Below, one piece after another: positions 1 through 10,344 of a DNA stretch of 60,000 bases. Within the stretch, counting starts at the first letter, position 1. Every line of letters begins with the position of its first letter. Source of the DNA: Antedon mediterranea (Eukaryota > Echinodermata > Crinoidea > Comatulida > Antedonidae); assembly GCF_964355755.1 (NCBI RefSeq), contig NC_092678.1, positions 18,574,922-18,634,921 of the forward strand, read 5' to 3'. Under the pieces are notes generated by a model, which did not search any database, had not been told where the DNA came from, and worked only from the letters and a program-made list of their open reading frames with translations. A program made the translations under genes and the position numbers.

Positions 1-1010
1 AAATAATTTCGACAAATTGAAAATACAGTATGTCATAGTAACAGTAGACCCTTAAAAAGTCTACTATAATTTATATTCATTTTTTGCCAATTTCATCTTT
101 TTTCTTTCTCCCTACTTCCTCTTCTGTCTCTACTTGCTTCTTATGATATCTTATACATGAAGATAATAACAGGTTTACATCTTAATTTTTACAATAATTG
201 GCTATATTTTGTTTTCAGAATATTATATTTAAGACATTAACTAGAAAATGGTTACATTTTTTGTTGACACAATTGGTATAAATACCTTTAGTGACGTTTC
301 GTTGACATTTTGTCAACGTCTTCAAACTACTGTTTGGAATGGAGTCAGTACATTCTTGTACCAATAATTGTCCAGTTAATTATATTCGGAACCAAATGAA
401 TTTATTTAATATAATAATTATGAGACTTTATTTTATTTTTCATTTCTTTAGTACCGGTACTTTATAAGTTGTTGCCTTCGTTTCTTGTTGTTTTATTATG
501 CTAATTACTTCCTCATTTACATACAACCTCTCCTATTGGTATATAAGTTGTTTTCTGTTCCGATGATGAAAATAGTTTCTCGAAACGTGCCACATTTTAA
601 GGCAGTTTGCCTATTCATTAAATGCCTCCGTATATTTATTTTAACTCGAAAGTTCGAAAATGGAATCATTCATACTTTATAAGTTATATATTATATTCAG
701 TTTTTTTTGTATATAACATTTTGCAATTTTCAACCTTTCAACGTATAAAATACTGTTATATAAATACACTGCTGTAATACATCATACTCTACACGTAATT
801 AATGAAGCTTGAAACATCATCTACTCTTTTTAGAATTAACAACAATTGGTATTTGATTCTCAAATTGCCTGTTACATTAGGCCAACATTTGATTGATGTA
901 ATTCGGCGGGAAATTGTTAAATTATACTGTTGAGTATATGAATTATGTTCCTAATTGCCGTTACCATATAAACCAATTTGAATTAAAGTTCAAAGTTCAA
1001 CATGTTTTAA
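1..1010. other. AT-rich DNA, nothing recognised
   Basis: No coding pattern, RNA gene or structured repeat could be supported here. The short open frame at 485-682 has no recognisable similarity and AT-rich codon content typical of noncoding DNA. Confidence 0.5.
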
Positions 1011-1850
1011 GCTCTGTCTACACTATCAAATTAGCTTGAAACAAAAAGGTGATGTGTCCAATTATGGTAGTGATATGCCCAAATATGGTAGTGATATGAC
1101 ATTATCGTTGTCCTTATATGAGTACTTCACATGATTTTTTCACATAAAGTTTATAAAAAACTTAAACAAAGACTTCAAACCAGTCAAAATAAAGTTGCTA
1201 GGTTTATATTAAATACAAATAATCGAGCACATATTGGTAAAGACGAACTGAACCAAATCGGTAAATTATGTCTAGAGGATAGAATTTGGCAACTCAAACT
1301 TAATCATGTTCATAAGATTTTTTATGGAAAATCAGTACCTTATTTGACTGAAAAGTTTAAAAGAGTTTCATCTAACCACCATTATATGACTAGAAGTAGT
1401 GTCAATAGTTTTTCAGTTCCAAATCTGATCAAATATCTAAAACGTTTTATTATACAGGCATAAAGGCATGGAATAACCTACCTCATTCCATTCAGCAAAT
1501 AGAAAACAAATTTAATTTTAAGAACAATTTTAAATCACAGTTCTGTTCAACCAAATAACTATATAAGTCAATCATAGTCTTTTAATTTAACTTGTTTTTT
1601 TTATATTATTGTTTTTGTTATATTTACGTGTTTATACAATACTTTGTAATGTTTATATTTTTTATTTTAAATTGTTAAAGGATCCCAGTGGAAATAAGCT
1701 GATAAGCTTTTTGGGCTAACCTGGAAAATCTTTTATAAATGTATTATTTGTAATGTCCGTAATTTATGTTATCACTTTGTATGTATTTTTTATGATGATT
1801 TTCCAAATAAATTTAAATCAAATCAAAGTTTGATAGTGTGGACAGAGATT
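1011..1850. mobile_element. MITE family 1 copy (GCTCTGTCTACACTATC), interrupted by a LINE
   Basis: The left terminus at 1011 reads GCTCTGTCTACACTATC and the right terminus near 1850 reads GATAGTGTGGACAGAG, its inverted complement. The interior has the family motif 'ATATGCCCAAATATGGTAGTG'-like at 1070-1100. Two other copies lie at 8304-8468 and 10607-11027. Without the LINE insert (1153-1824) the element would be about 165 bp, matching the uninterrupted copy at 8304-8468. It has no coding capacity. TA-rich flanks suggest a TA target site. Confidence 0.75.
1153..1824 (+). mobile_element. 5'-truncated LINE 3' fragment (RT C-terminal region)
   Basis: The open frame from about 1131 reads as the C-terminal tail of a CR1/Jockey-type reverse transcriptase (LQTSQNKVARFI, then GKDELNQIGKLCLEDR). 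A frameshift near 1455 moves the reading to another frame, which continues with GIKAWNNLP-type sequence to a stop near 1557. It is the same family as the fragment at 55540-56773: both 3'UTRs carry a GGA(C/T)CCCA.GTGGAAATAAG block. The insert is flanked by the direct repeat AAAGTTT (1146-1152 and 1825-1831), a plausible target-site duplication inside MITE family 1. It is a dead fragment with no endonuclease or catalytic RT motif. Confidence 0.8.
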
Positions 1851-2668
1851 TAGGTTATTAAACAGGTTAACATATTTAGTCAGTTGGCTTAATTATAATT
1901 ATTTTAAGTTGAAGTTATCTGCAAAATTAGGGTTAATATTTTTACAGTTATCACAATCGCTGATTTCGTCAGCCGACAATGAAGACATGTACATGGTGTT
2001 TAGACAAATTAACTATTTAGTTTGTATTATGCTTGTTGAAACCATGGATACCACACGATGTTACCGTGTGGACGCGTTTGTTCGTCAAATAAAATCAGAT
2101 CAGTTAAACATAACAACAACACACCAATATAAAGATCTCGGATAATGATTTAATTATGTTATTCCAAGCGAAATGTCAATTTAAATGCTATATTCATATG
2201 TTGTCTATTAGAACCGTGTAAAGTTAAAATAACAACTCCTAAGATATTCTTTTGACAAGATTCTATCTGTCGTTCTTTTTTTTTATTTCAATAAACAATG
2301 GCCTCAGGCCCATTTCACACACAGGTTTTTCTTTTTTCATAAGCTTTATATAAGCAAGTTGCAAACTTAATTCTGTGGGTTACAATCATATTTCTAAACA
2401 TGTATACATTTAAATGGTTTTCATAAAAAGGACGGTAAAAAGAAAATGTTTTTCATCTTCTAAACTTAATTGATCACAGAACATACATATTCTAGACTCT
2501 CGGTTAATTGTTAAATGTCTCCCCTTTTCAATCAACAGGTTAACAACACACGATAATCTAAATCGTGATATTAATGTTGTACACTTAAAACTTAACTCGT
2601 AAACACAATTAATAATTTACTGATGATACGAAAGAAAAACTATCACAGGTTTAATGCCAAACTGAAGT
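1851..2668. other. Noncoding spacer, nothing recognised
   Basis: The open frame at 1909-2145 starts at TTG rather than ATG and shows no family resemblance. Upstream exons of the cysteine-rich peptide gene (3095-4677) might lie here or further left, but no convincing signal-peptide exon with a matching donor was found. Confidence 0.4.
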
Positions 2669-2669
2669 A

Positions 2670-2836
2670 AAGCAACCTACGCAACGCAAGAAAATTCCCT
2701 TGCAATAATTGTGTTTGCCCCCGCCTGGTGTAATCAAACCAGCACTATTGTGGCGTCGGTTCCCAGTTATGATTACGCAATACATCACTTTGCGTCAATA
2801 CGTAACTGAGTTGCGTTCTAGTGGGAACCACGCTTT
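2670..2836 (+). mobile_element. MITE family 2 copy (GGTTCCCACTAG), 5' end degraded
   Basis: The right terminus TAGTGGGAACCACGCTTTA and the internal CGCCTG.GT.AAT subfamily signature match the copies at 3257-3472 and 9399-9612. The left inverted terminus is not intact. No coding capacity. Confidence 0.7.
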
Positions 2837-3094
2837 ATTTTGGATACAATAACACATCTCTATTACATTAGGGTATTCCTGATTTTAAAAAAGAAGTTAA
2901 ATATGACATCATCAAAACGATGACGTAATGAAACTAGTCTGGGCTCCAGACGGAGTTTTGTCTTAATATTAGATCAATCGATTAATGTATTGGTGTTTGG
3001 AATGTAGGCCTATATAATCTGATGTGAATTAAGCAACATAGATTTGTCAAACTTATAAACTTATCACCATAATGGTTGTTTATGTCTTTTGCAG

Positions 3095-4677
3095 GACGAT
3101 ATACAGTGTGTGCAGAGAATGCAAGGAACATCGTGTAGAAGTAACGCTGATTGTCTTGGTTGCGGTACGCCGTTTGTTTGTTCGTGGGTGGGAATTTGTA
3201 ACGAAGCGTTTCCATTTAGGAAAAGAAGTGGTAAGTTAATAAGCCAGCAATGAAGCTCAGCGTACGCCTCTTGTTCCCACTAGTGAAAGAAATGCAACCT
3301 ACACAACGTAAGAAAATGCCCTTCTAATAATTGTGTTTGCTCCCGCCTGCGTGAAATCAAACATGCGGTGTTTGCAGCACCATGCGCCGTTGGTTCCCAC
3401 TTGTGAATACGCAATATAACACTTTGCGTCGATACGTCGCTGCGTTTCGTTCTAGTGAGAACCACGCTTTAACGTGGGCGTACGCGCAAATCACAAGCCA
3501 CAGTTCGGATGATCCATCGTGTCGTGATTGGTCAAAAGAATTGCGTGGCGCTTACGATCTTGCGTTGCTCCCGATTTGGTATACAGCTGCTTTGACCAAA
3601 GACGACGTAAGCAAGACCTAAGATTGTTGGATCACCCGAAATCTCGCTTGTTATTGGTCAAAATACTCTGTGCGTATATAATTGCGTTGCGTCATTGTAT
3701 GAGCCAATCTTAAGTTCCAGTATAATAATATATACCCCATTAAGCAATGAAATAATGAAATTAAATAAAGCTTGATTCCCACTAGAACGCAACACAAGGA
3801 CATAGGACGCAAGCGAATTGACCAATCACAAGGAACGGTTCGAATAATCCTTTGCCTGGATTGTTCAATTCGCTTGCGTTGCAGATTACGTCTTTGTGTT
3901 GCGTTCTAATGGGAACCAGGCTTAAACTTGACTGTTGGGTTGGATTGATTGATTCAATGTTTCGATAATACTTTTTTGTTACATTTTAACATTACATGAA
4001 TAATGTCATTATGAGTCATATGGCCGAGCGGTTAAGGCAGGGGCGCCGTTTACCGTACCTAAAGAGCCAACAACAACATCGGCAAGGGTTCGAGGCCGAC
4101 TCGCTCCTAGTTCTGGTGGTGGAACAAGTCTTCTCGGATAAGGACTATAAACCGTAGGTCCAGTGTACACATGTGTGTACTTTAAAGAACCCAGTCCATT
4201 ATTCGAAAAAGAGTAGGGGGTTACCCCGGTGAACTGGTTCACACAATAGCCCCTGTATCAGGGGGATTACCACCTATCTGATAGGACAGTGATTAATTCA
4301 CTATTGGTAATTCTTGGCCACATTGCCTAAAGACATAAAATAAAATAAAATAAAAATAATATTTATGGCCTTGAATACATTGTTTAGACTGAAATATTAG
4401 AGAATAATTGTTTATCCAACCTATGATTACACATAGTTCAATATAATATTCCTAAACAAAAAACCCGCTGGATTTTGTTTATGTATTATGACTGAGATCT
4501 ACATCCTTTACGATCCTCGAAACGGTAACCATGTGATGCCATTTCGACCAATCACTTTCAAGTATTTATAATAAGCTCTATTATAATAGTTTCTTTTATT
4601 TTTCAACAGGTAAACAAACAAGAGGAGGAGCGAAAAATATTTTATGGAGCAGGATGAAGCCACGTAGTGTTAAATAA
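3095..4677 (+). CDS. Probable small secreted cysteine-rich peptide gene, last two exons (5' end not found)
   Basis: Seen: an exon at 3095-3230 has a strong acceptor (pyrimidine tract then TTTTGCAG) and a consensus donor (GTG|GTAAGTT). It stays open in the frame starting GAC and encodes six cysteines spaced C-X8-C-X5-C-X2-C-X5-C-X5-C in 45 residues, followed by a dibasic-rich FRKRS. The next acceptor (TTTTTCAACAG, exon 4610-4677) joins in the matching phase 1 and gives a short basic tail of 23 residues (GKQTRGGAKN...) ending in TAA. A polyadenylation hexamer AATAAA follows at 5093-5098. The intervening intron is full of MITEs and a SINE. Inference: the spacing resembles a compact disulfide-knot or WAP-like secreted peptide, and the KR site could be a propeptide cleavage point. 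No family can be named, and no upstream signal-peptide exon was identified, so the model is partial. The chance that this is a fortuitous exon is real. Confidence 0.5.
3257..3472 (+). mobile_element. MITE family 2 copy, CGCCTGCG subfamily
   Basis: It starts near TTGTTCCCACTAGTGAAAG and ends TAGTGAGAACCACGCTTTAA, forming terminal inverted repeats. The inner block CTCCCGCCTGCGTGAAATC is shared with the copies at 6400, 9480 and (inverted) 15820. The two open frames read across it are chance. Confidence 0.75.
3774..3924. mobile_element. MITE family 2 copy, short form
   Basis: Termini AAGCTTGATTCCCACTAG and CTAATGGGAACCAGGCTTAA form an inverted pair. The interior has GACCAATCACAAG and the repeated ACGCAA/TTGCGT stretches typical of the family. 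It lies in the intron of the cysteine-rich peptide gene. Confidence 0.75.
4012..4362 (+). mobile_element. tRNA-derived SINE, apparently full length
   Basis: The head carries an A-box-like TGGCCGAGCGGTTAAGGC (about 4020) and a B-box GGGTTCGAGGCC (about 4085), as in tRNA-Ser/Leu with a long variable arm. The separation is too large and the 3' half of the cloverleaf is missing, so it is not a tRNA gene. A roughly 230-bp unrelated body follows, then a simple A-rich tail (repeated AAAAT, 4338-4360). Related pieces lie at 9790-9900 (minus), 17155-17570 and 45190-45340. Confidence 0.8.
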
Positions 4678-5098
4678 TTTGAAATATAAGGTGATGTTTA
4701 GGAAGAATATTGTGTCCTCTGAGATGTTTGGTTTGGCAAATTTTATTTTGAAAACGTGATCACGTATTGGAAAAATATCGTCGAGTTCGCATTTATTATA
4801 TTATGTTTCATAATTGCTTCTAATTTTAGTAAATAATACTTTGCCTAACAAGAAACTAATTTTATGACAGCATCTCTCTTGCTTATTTTTTATTAACTTA
4901 TTCGTTTTGTCAAAACGTTGAGACTATCATATATCTACCGTTCTATCCAAGCGAGATGAAATGGTCTTTCTTTTGTTTGGAAAGTGAAGAATTTGGAACC
5001 ATCAGTCTCTATGTTCAACAACCACACTTAATGAGATATTACAAAAATAAGTACCCAAGTTGTATTTGCGTATGTATATAATTGTGAATACCAATAAA
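4678..5098. other. 3' flank of the cysteine-rich peptide gene
   Basis: Noncoding. It ends with AATAAA at 5093-5098, which could serve as the polyadenylation signal of the gene above if its 3'UTR is about 420 bp. Confidence 0.35.
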
Positions 5099-5304
5099 TA
5101 CAGTAGAACCTCCATTAAACAAAGTTTAAACGTATGTTGTATCACAGTACGGCCGATCTCTATTTAGGGGACATCTCCATAAGGGGACACCTTCACGTGA
5201 AGCAAACAAAAATATGTTTAATGTAACACTACGGCCAACCATACAAAATATATCCATATTGAGGGGAGATTTTTATTGGGTCCCAAATAGGGATTCTACT
5301 GTAT
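5099..5304. mobile_element. MITE with CAGTAGAACC/GGATTCTACTG termini
   Basis: The left end ACAGTAGAACCTCCATT and the right end GGATTCTACTGTA form an inverted pair flanked by TA. The interior has GGGGACA repeats. No coding capacity; short TA-flanked elements of this shape are usually mobilised by Tc1/mariner-type transposases. Confidence 0.65.
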
Positions 5305-6355
5305 AAGTAAATAAAGTATATATTTGACGTCAGAAAGGCTTTTTATCATAATTTTGTTCAATTTGTTTGACGTAATGATTACAAAATATTATCCTATAAT
5401 ATTATATAGTAAGACCCAAGTCGATGGCTATGTTGTAATCAACAACAGTTCATCACATGAATTATGTGTAAATAAAAACATGCATACGGTGAATGTGTAC
5501 ATTAGTGAGTTTATTCCTTGGAGAAACGATAAAAGTTCAGCAAAGAATATTTTCCAATAGGCGAATTTATTTGCGTGAGTCGAAAGCACAAGGTTATGCG
5601 CATGCGTATCAATATTTACACTATCAAAATCTATTTCTTTTTTTTGGCGTCGAATTCTTGTTCTTCGAGTTTTTTGCTTCATTCGAACATTTCGCAACCA
5701 ATCACAGCTCAGGAAATGAGCTGCCAGGCTGCAGTCATGAGCACACACGTGAATCGAACTGCCCACTTAGCAGCAGACACGCGATGTAATAAACCCTATG
5801 TATTCGCTCATTTGTAGGCCTAGTGGCCTCTCTGAAAACACTTGATTCGAGTGACTAAATTCGCCTAGTGGAAAACAAATTAAAAGGTCACCAGCTCAGC
5901 CCATTCTGAGGCCTATCAAATGTCAACAGTTATATCATTGTTATTAGTACGAATGAAATGTTCAGCGTGACTTGTTCAATTCAGTTTGGAATAATAATGT
6001 ATTTAAAATGAAAAGTAATGAACCTCGAATGAATAAATTGAATTATAAGAAAATCGAATGGTATCGAGTTACATGTTGGTAATATTTGCATAGCATGCGG
6101 GAAATTTGATTATGATCACTCAAATGTAAAACATTCCGACTCTTTGTGTTTTTATTGTTCTTAATTTGGTTAATACTGACCAAAATTATTTACTTAAACA
6201 AGCAATAAATTTTCGCTTTTCGAATCCAACAACTGGTTTGACCTAAGACTAACCTTTGACATTAGTTGAACTAGCTGACATTCATTAATTTATTTTGTGA
6301 AAATCAAAAGAAGATGGTGTTATATTTGACATGTATCGCCGCCACGTCTATAAAG
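5305..6355. other. Noncoding DNA, nothing recognised
   Basis: Several overlapping frames of about 80-110 codons on both strands (5324-5817) have no recognisable composition or motif and contradict one another. Confidence 0.4.
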
Positions 6356-6809
6356 CTTGGTTCCCACTAGCTACGCACCGTCAGGAAATGCCATTCCAAT
6401 AGTTGTGTTTGCCCCCGCCTGCGTGAAATAAAACCTGCTTGTTGCGCGTTCACGTTAGCTGCCGTAGACTTTGAACTGGTTCATCCCCCTCAAGCTTGGT
6501 TCCCACTAGAACGTAACGCAAGAACGTAAACGCAACGCAAGCGTTTTAACCAATGACAAGCGAAGTTATAGACAGTTAGCAATCACAAGCAAATAAGTCA
6601 TCGCTTGTGATTGGTCAATTCACTTGCGTTGCGTTACGCGCTGTACTATGTTTTCCAGTGTTCTTTTGCCTATTGCGTTGTTGCGTGATTCCCCGTAGCT
6701 ATGTTTGCAGCACTGTTGCGTCGTCGGTTCCCACTTGTGATTACGCAATGCAGCACGTTGCGTCGATACGTCGCTGCGTTACGTTGCGTTCTAGTGGGAA
6801 CCACGCTGA
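6356..6809. mobile_element. MITE family 2 composite (two nested or adjacent copies)
   Basis: A partial copy opens at 6356 (AGCTTGGTTCCCACTAGC, then GCCCCCGCCTGCGTG). A second AAGCTTGGTTCCCACTAG begins at about 6493. After the 'CAATGACAAG' subfamily body, an additional CGCCTG-subfamily 3' half ends in TAGTGGGAACCACGCT at about 6808. It is best read as recombined or nested copies. Confidence 0.65.
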
Positions 6810-8164
6810 AAGAAGTACCACATACCATTTATTACAGTGTTATGATAGGCATAAGGCCACATAATGTTACTTTCAAACGCACATTATCGATGTACTATTT
6901 TCCTGTAAAAGAAATCCTCTTAAATGTCGAATATAAGCTATTATTATTTCACTGACACGATAAATATTAATTCACAATTACCGTAGTTACAAGATTTGAT
7001 TTTAGCTGGAGTACCCGGTAAGTTTCCTAGACTAAAATTATCACTAAATTTGATGGGCTAACCTAACCGGGTAATATATAATAGGCCTACCTAAACCTGA
7101 ACGTGCCTAAGCTTAATTTTTTTAGCAGACGAGTAGGTTGGGAGGTAGATAATTTAAGGGACTAGGTATACTGAAAAATCAAAGAGTATTTGATTACATA
7201 CGCTAACGTATTATATTAATTGTGAACATATTATTGTATTGAAACTGTAACTAAAATAAGCAAATAATGATGACAAAAATCGACAGGTGGCGCTACAGTT
7301 TGTAGTTGTATTCTGCTAAACGAGCCGCGGCGGCTACAGTGGCTTTTTAACCAGATTTTGTGAATAATGCTTTGGATTTTATTGTTATTTTTCTACCATA
7401 CTCTTATAACATGGATTTATTGACTTAACTGTTTTAAGGATTTATCATACACTAAGGTAATTTGTCTTCGTTGTGTTTGTTATTAGAATCTATAAGCTAG
7501 CCTATGCAAGTCGTTGTTGGCGGGACATTCAACGTAAAACATCCACACGCCTGGGTTAGGAGGCCTGAGTAGCCCTACAGTAGCCTACCGTATGTAAGCC
7601 GACAATTCGAGCGAGTTGTTTGTTTCATTTGTGTTTGTCACCTAACATCAACTGTTAAATTGTTGACGAATAGACCTTATTTAAATGAAGTATTATTTAC
7701 ACTGTATATGAATACATCTTCTAAGGGCTAGTCTTATGACGTTTGTATTGTTGCTTCTATAAGGGAATACATGAATGAATAATCAATGACAGATAGAAAA
7801 GGAATAGCTATTCAGAATACTGTAGTAGAATAGTCTGATATGACTATGCCCAGCCTGATTATAGGACTATAATGTAGACACAGTCTGATAGGTCTAAGCT
7901 CAGCTTGGATTGGTTCTATTATGAACTGTATTTCTGAACAGGGATATACTAATGACGTAATAGGCCTTCATTATTGCTTTAACGATTGACAATATGGTAC
8001 AAAAATACACAAGATTTTTTATTTGTAATTTGCCACTATATCCTGGATTTAAACCCCCTAATGTTGTAAAACCTCTAAGCGCTGTACATAATTGATACAT
8101 CGGTAATTTTTAGATCAAACACTTATGGAAACAACATACCCCTAGTAATTATCGCAAAGTTGTG
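6810..8164. other. Noncoding DNA, nothing recognised
   Basis: No gene, RNA or repeat could be supported. A somewhat GC-richer patch at 7260-7620 contains no convincing open frame or splice pair. Confidence 0.4.
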
Positions 8165-8280
8165 TCTTGGCCTTACCAGGAACACGTACCCTGAGAGAGG
8201 CAAACGTAAGTAAAGTGTCTTGGATTCGAACCCATGATCAGTAAACCCATCGTCAAACACAGCGCCCCTCATCAGTTTTC
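8165..8280 (-). repeat. tRNA-like SINE remnant
   Basis: Read on the minus strand, the segment carries a B-box GGGTTCGAATCC-type motif (plus strand GGATTCGAACCC at about 8222) and GGGCGCTGTG upstream, as in a degenerate tRNA-derived head. Confidence 0.4.
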
Positions 8281-8303
8281 TAGTTTTGTTCGAATACAAT
8301 CTA

Positions 8304-8468
8304 AAGCTCTATCTTCACTATCAAACTAGATTGACAACAAATTGTGATGTGCCCACAAATGTGGTAGTGATATGCCCAAATATGGTAGGATATGACATAC
8401 TGTAATCATGTCTATATATGGGCACATCACATTTTGTCACATAAAGTTTGATAGTTTAAACAGAGCTT
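8304..8468. mobile_element. MITE family 1, intact copy
   Basis: 165 bp. The termini AAGCTCTATCTTCACTATC and GATAGTTTAAACAGAGCTT are an imperfect inverted pair directly flanked by TA on both sides (8302-8303 and 8469-8470). It serves as the uninterrupted reference for the copies at 1011 and 10607. Confidence 0.8.
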
Positions 8469-8470
8469 TA

Positions 8471-9210
8471 CGGTTTAAAAGCCCTATCAATGCCTGTTGG
8501 CTTTTGTTGTTAACTTAATTGTTGTCTAATACAAAGATATATGCCCGTATGATTGTACTCTTACCTGGCTATGTCATCTAATACTATTGCATTTTGATTT
8601 TCTCATCATTAGGAAACTGTAATATATTCTTGCACTGCCACCGTACTAAAAACACCAAAGGGTTATCATCTTATATGTGTCTAAGTACCTACATCGTAAT
8701 TGATAGTGACAAACAAACTGTTTTATCTTTAATATCTTTAATTTATCTTATTACCTAGATCTTGTTTAGTTAAATAATTTTTTAGCCGTCGGTGCATTGG
8801 CCTGTTTGTCCTATTATAAAGTGCTACTTATATATGGTATTTAAAAATAATAAGGCCTACGCATATCAATAAGAGGTTCCCGGTACTTATTAGTATGTTC
8901 TTTATAAAATAACAATTCTACCGTACGTGAACTGTCTCATTAAATTCTTTCGAGATCTGTGATCTGTTTTTTGAATTATTGTAATTCAGATTTACACATT
9001 GGCTATCAAAATAATAATTATGCAAAACGAAAAGAAAATTTAAGTGTATATCGTAATAATGGAATCTTCATAATAAGAAACGTTGAAATGTTCGTATAGT
9101 ATCGTATCGCCGCTCTCATTCATGTTAGGAAATTACAAACCCCATATATATAGAACAGTGTCCCAGTACATATTGCCGCGGATTTCAATTGTTGAGGTGC
9201 ACGAATAATA
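8471..9210. other. Noncoding DNA, nothing recognised
   Basis: AT-rich, with no supported feature. Confidence 0.4.
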
Positions 9211-9391
9211 AAGCTTGGTTCCCACTAGAACGTAACGCAAGGACGTAAACGCAACACAAGCGTTTTAACCAATGACAAGGGAAGTTATAGACAGTTAGCA
9301 ATCACAAGCTAATAAGCCATCGCTTGTGATTGGTCAATTCACTTGCGTTGCGTTACGTCCTTGTGTTGCGTCGCTAGTGGGAACCACGCTT
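9211..9391. mobile_element. MITE family 2, intact copy
   Basis: 181 bp. Termini AAGCTTGGTTCCCACTAG and CTAGTGGGAACCACGCTT are flanked by TA on both sides. Internal palindromic halves hold CCAATGACAAG and GTGATTGGTC, so the whole element can fold into a long hairpin. Nearly identical to 11643-11823. Confidence 0.85.
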
Positions 9392-9398
9392 TAGGCTT

Positions 9399-9612
9399 AA
9401 GCGTGGTTCCCACTAGCGACGCAACGTGACGCAAGTTACGCAACGTAAGAATATGCCTATCCGATATTTGTGTTTTCCCCGCCTGCGTGAGATGAAACCA
9501 TCGATGTCCACAGCACTGTTGCGTCATCAGTTCCCACTTGTTATTACGCAATACATCACTTTGCGTCGTCAATACGTCGCTCTGCGTTGCACTGCGTCGA
9601 TAGTGGGAACAT
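9399..9612. mobile_element. MITE family 2, CGCCTGCG subfamily
   Basis: Begins AAGCGTGGTTCCCACTAG only 8 bp after the end of the previous copy and ends GATAGTGGGAACATG. The interior differs from the neighbour (CGCCTGCGTGAGATG), so this is a separate insertion rather than a tandem duplicate. Confidence 0.8.
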
Positions 9613-9789
9613 GTACTGTACTTTTGATAGCGTCATTCCAATGAGGTGCTCATGGCGCTGTATGGACCCGCTTTTAAAACTGAATGCTTTTCCGGTAAGC
9701 AGTAGTGCTCATTCTAGCGATTTTTCATCTGTCCACAACAGTCGTTGTATTGTGTGAGCTACACCGGGGTTTCCTTGTACAGTATCCGT

Positions 9790-9900
9790 CTATAAAGATA
9801 TACTAAGTCATATGCTTACGAACACAGGACCTACGGTTTATAGTCCTTCTTATCCGAGAAGATTATCGGACTCTATAGAGCGAGTGAGCCACGAACCATT
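9790..9900 (-). repeat. SINE body fragment
   Basis: The segment ACCTACGGTTTATAGTCC / TTATCCGAGAAGA matches, inverted, the body of the SINE at 4012-4362 (TCTTCTCGGATAAGGACTATAAACCGTAGGT region). Head and tail are not recognisable. Confidence 0.55.
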
Positions 9901-10308
9901 GCCAATATAGATTGGCGACAGGGCGGTGAAAATAATGGAGCCATTCAATAACCGAATATGATAGCTTTCAGTACTTTTTTACCAAAGTGCTGATGTAAAA
10001 TAAACACATTTTCCATCAACTATTTCCAGTTTAAATGTAAATATAGAAAATCGAAATAAAAAAATAACATAATTCGAAGACTCAAATCAAATGAGTTATT
10101 ATTGAGTAGCAGCGTATAAACACAAATGTATTGATACAAAAAAATACACTTAAATGCTGCATGTCTGCTTTGCATGTATTAATCATGTTTATCTCAATAT
10201 TTCTGATTTTTTAAACATAAAGTTATTCGCTTTCTATCGAAGATACGCTGGAAACTAGAATTAATGGCATTGTACTTTGAGCCATCTTTTTCTAAAACTT
10301 GGTCCTAT

Positions 10309-10314
10309 TTTATT
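10309..10314 (-). terminator. Polyadenylation signal of the SLC22 gene
   Basis: AATAAA on the minus strand, about 30 bases past the predicted stop codon at 10345-10347, a normal distance for a short 3'UTR. Confidence 0.6.
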
Positions 10315-10344
10315 TACCTATTTTAGATACTGTAGAAAAACCAA

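Noticed and set aside
4017-4090. Possible tRNA-Ser/Leu gene
   Set aside because: A and B boxes are present, but the acceptor stem and 3' half are not; an unrelated body with an A-rich tail follows, and related heads recur at 17155-17570. It is a SINE.
5324-5817. Cluster of overlapping frames on both strands
   Set aside because: No recognisable motif or splice context, and the frames are mutually exclusive.
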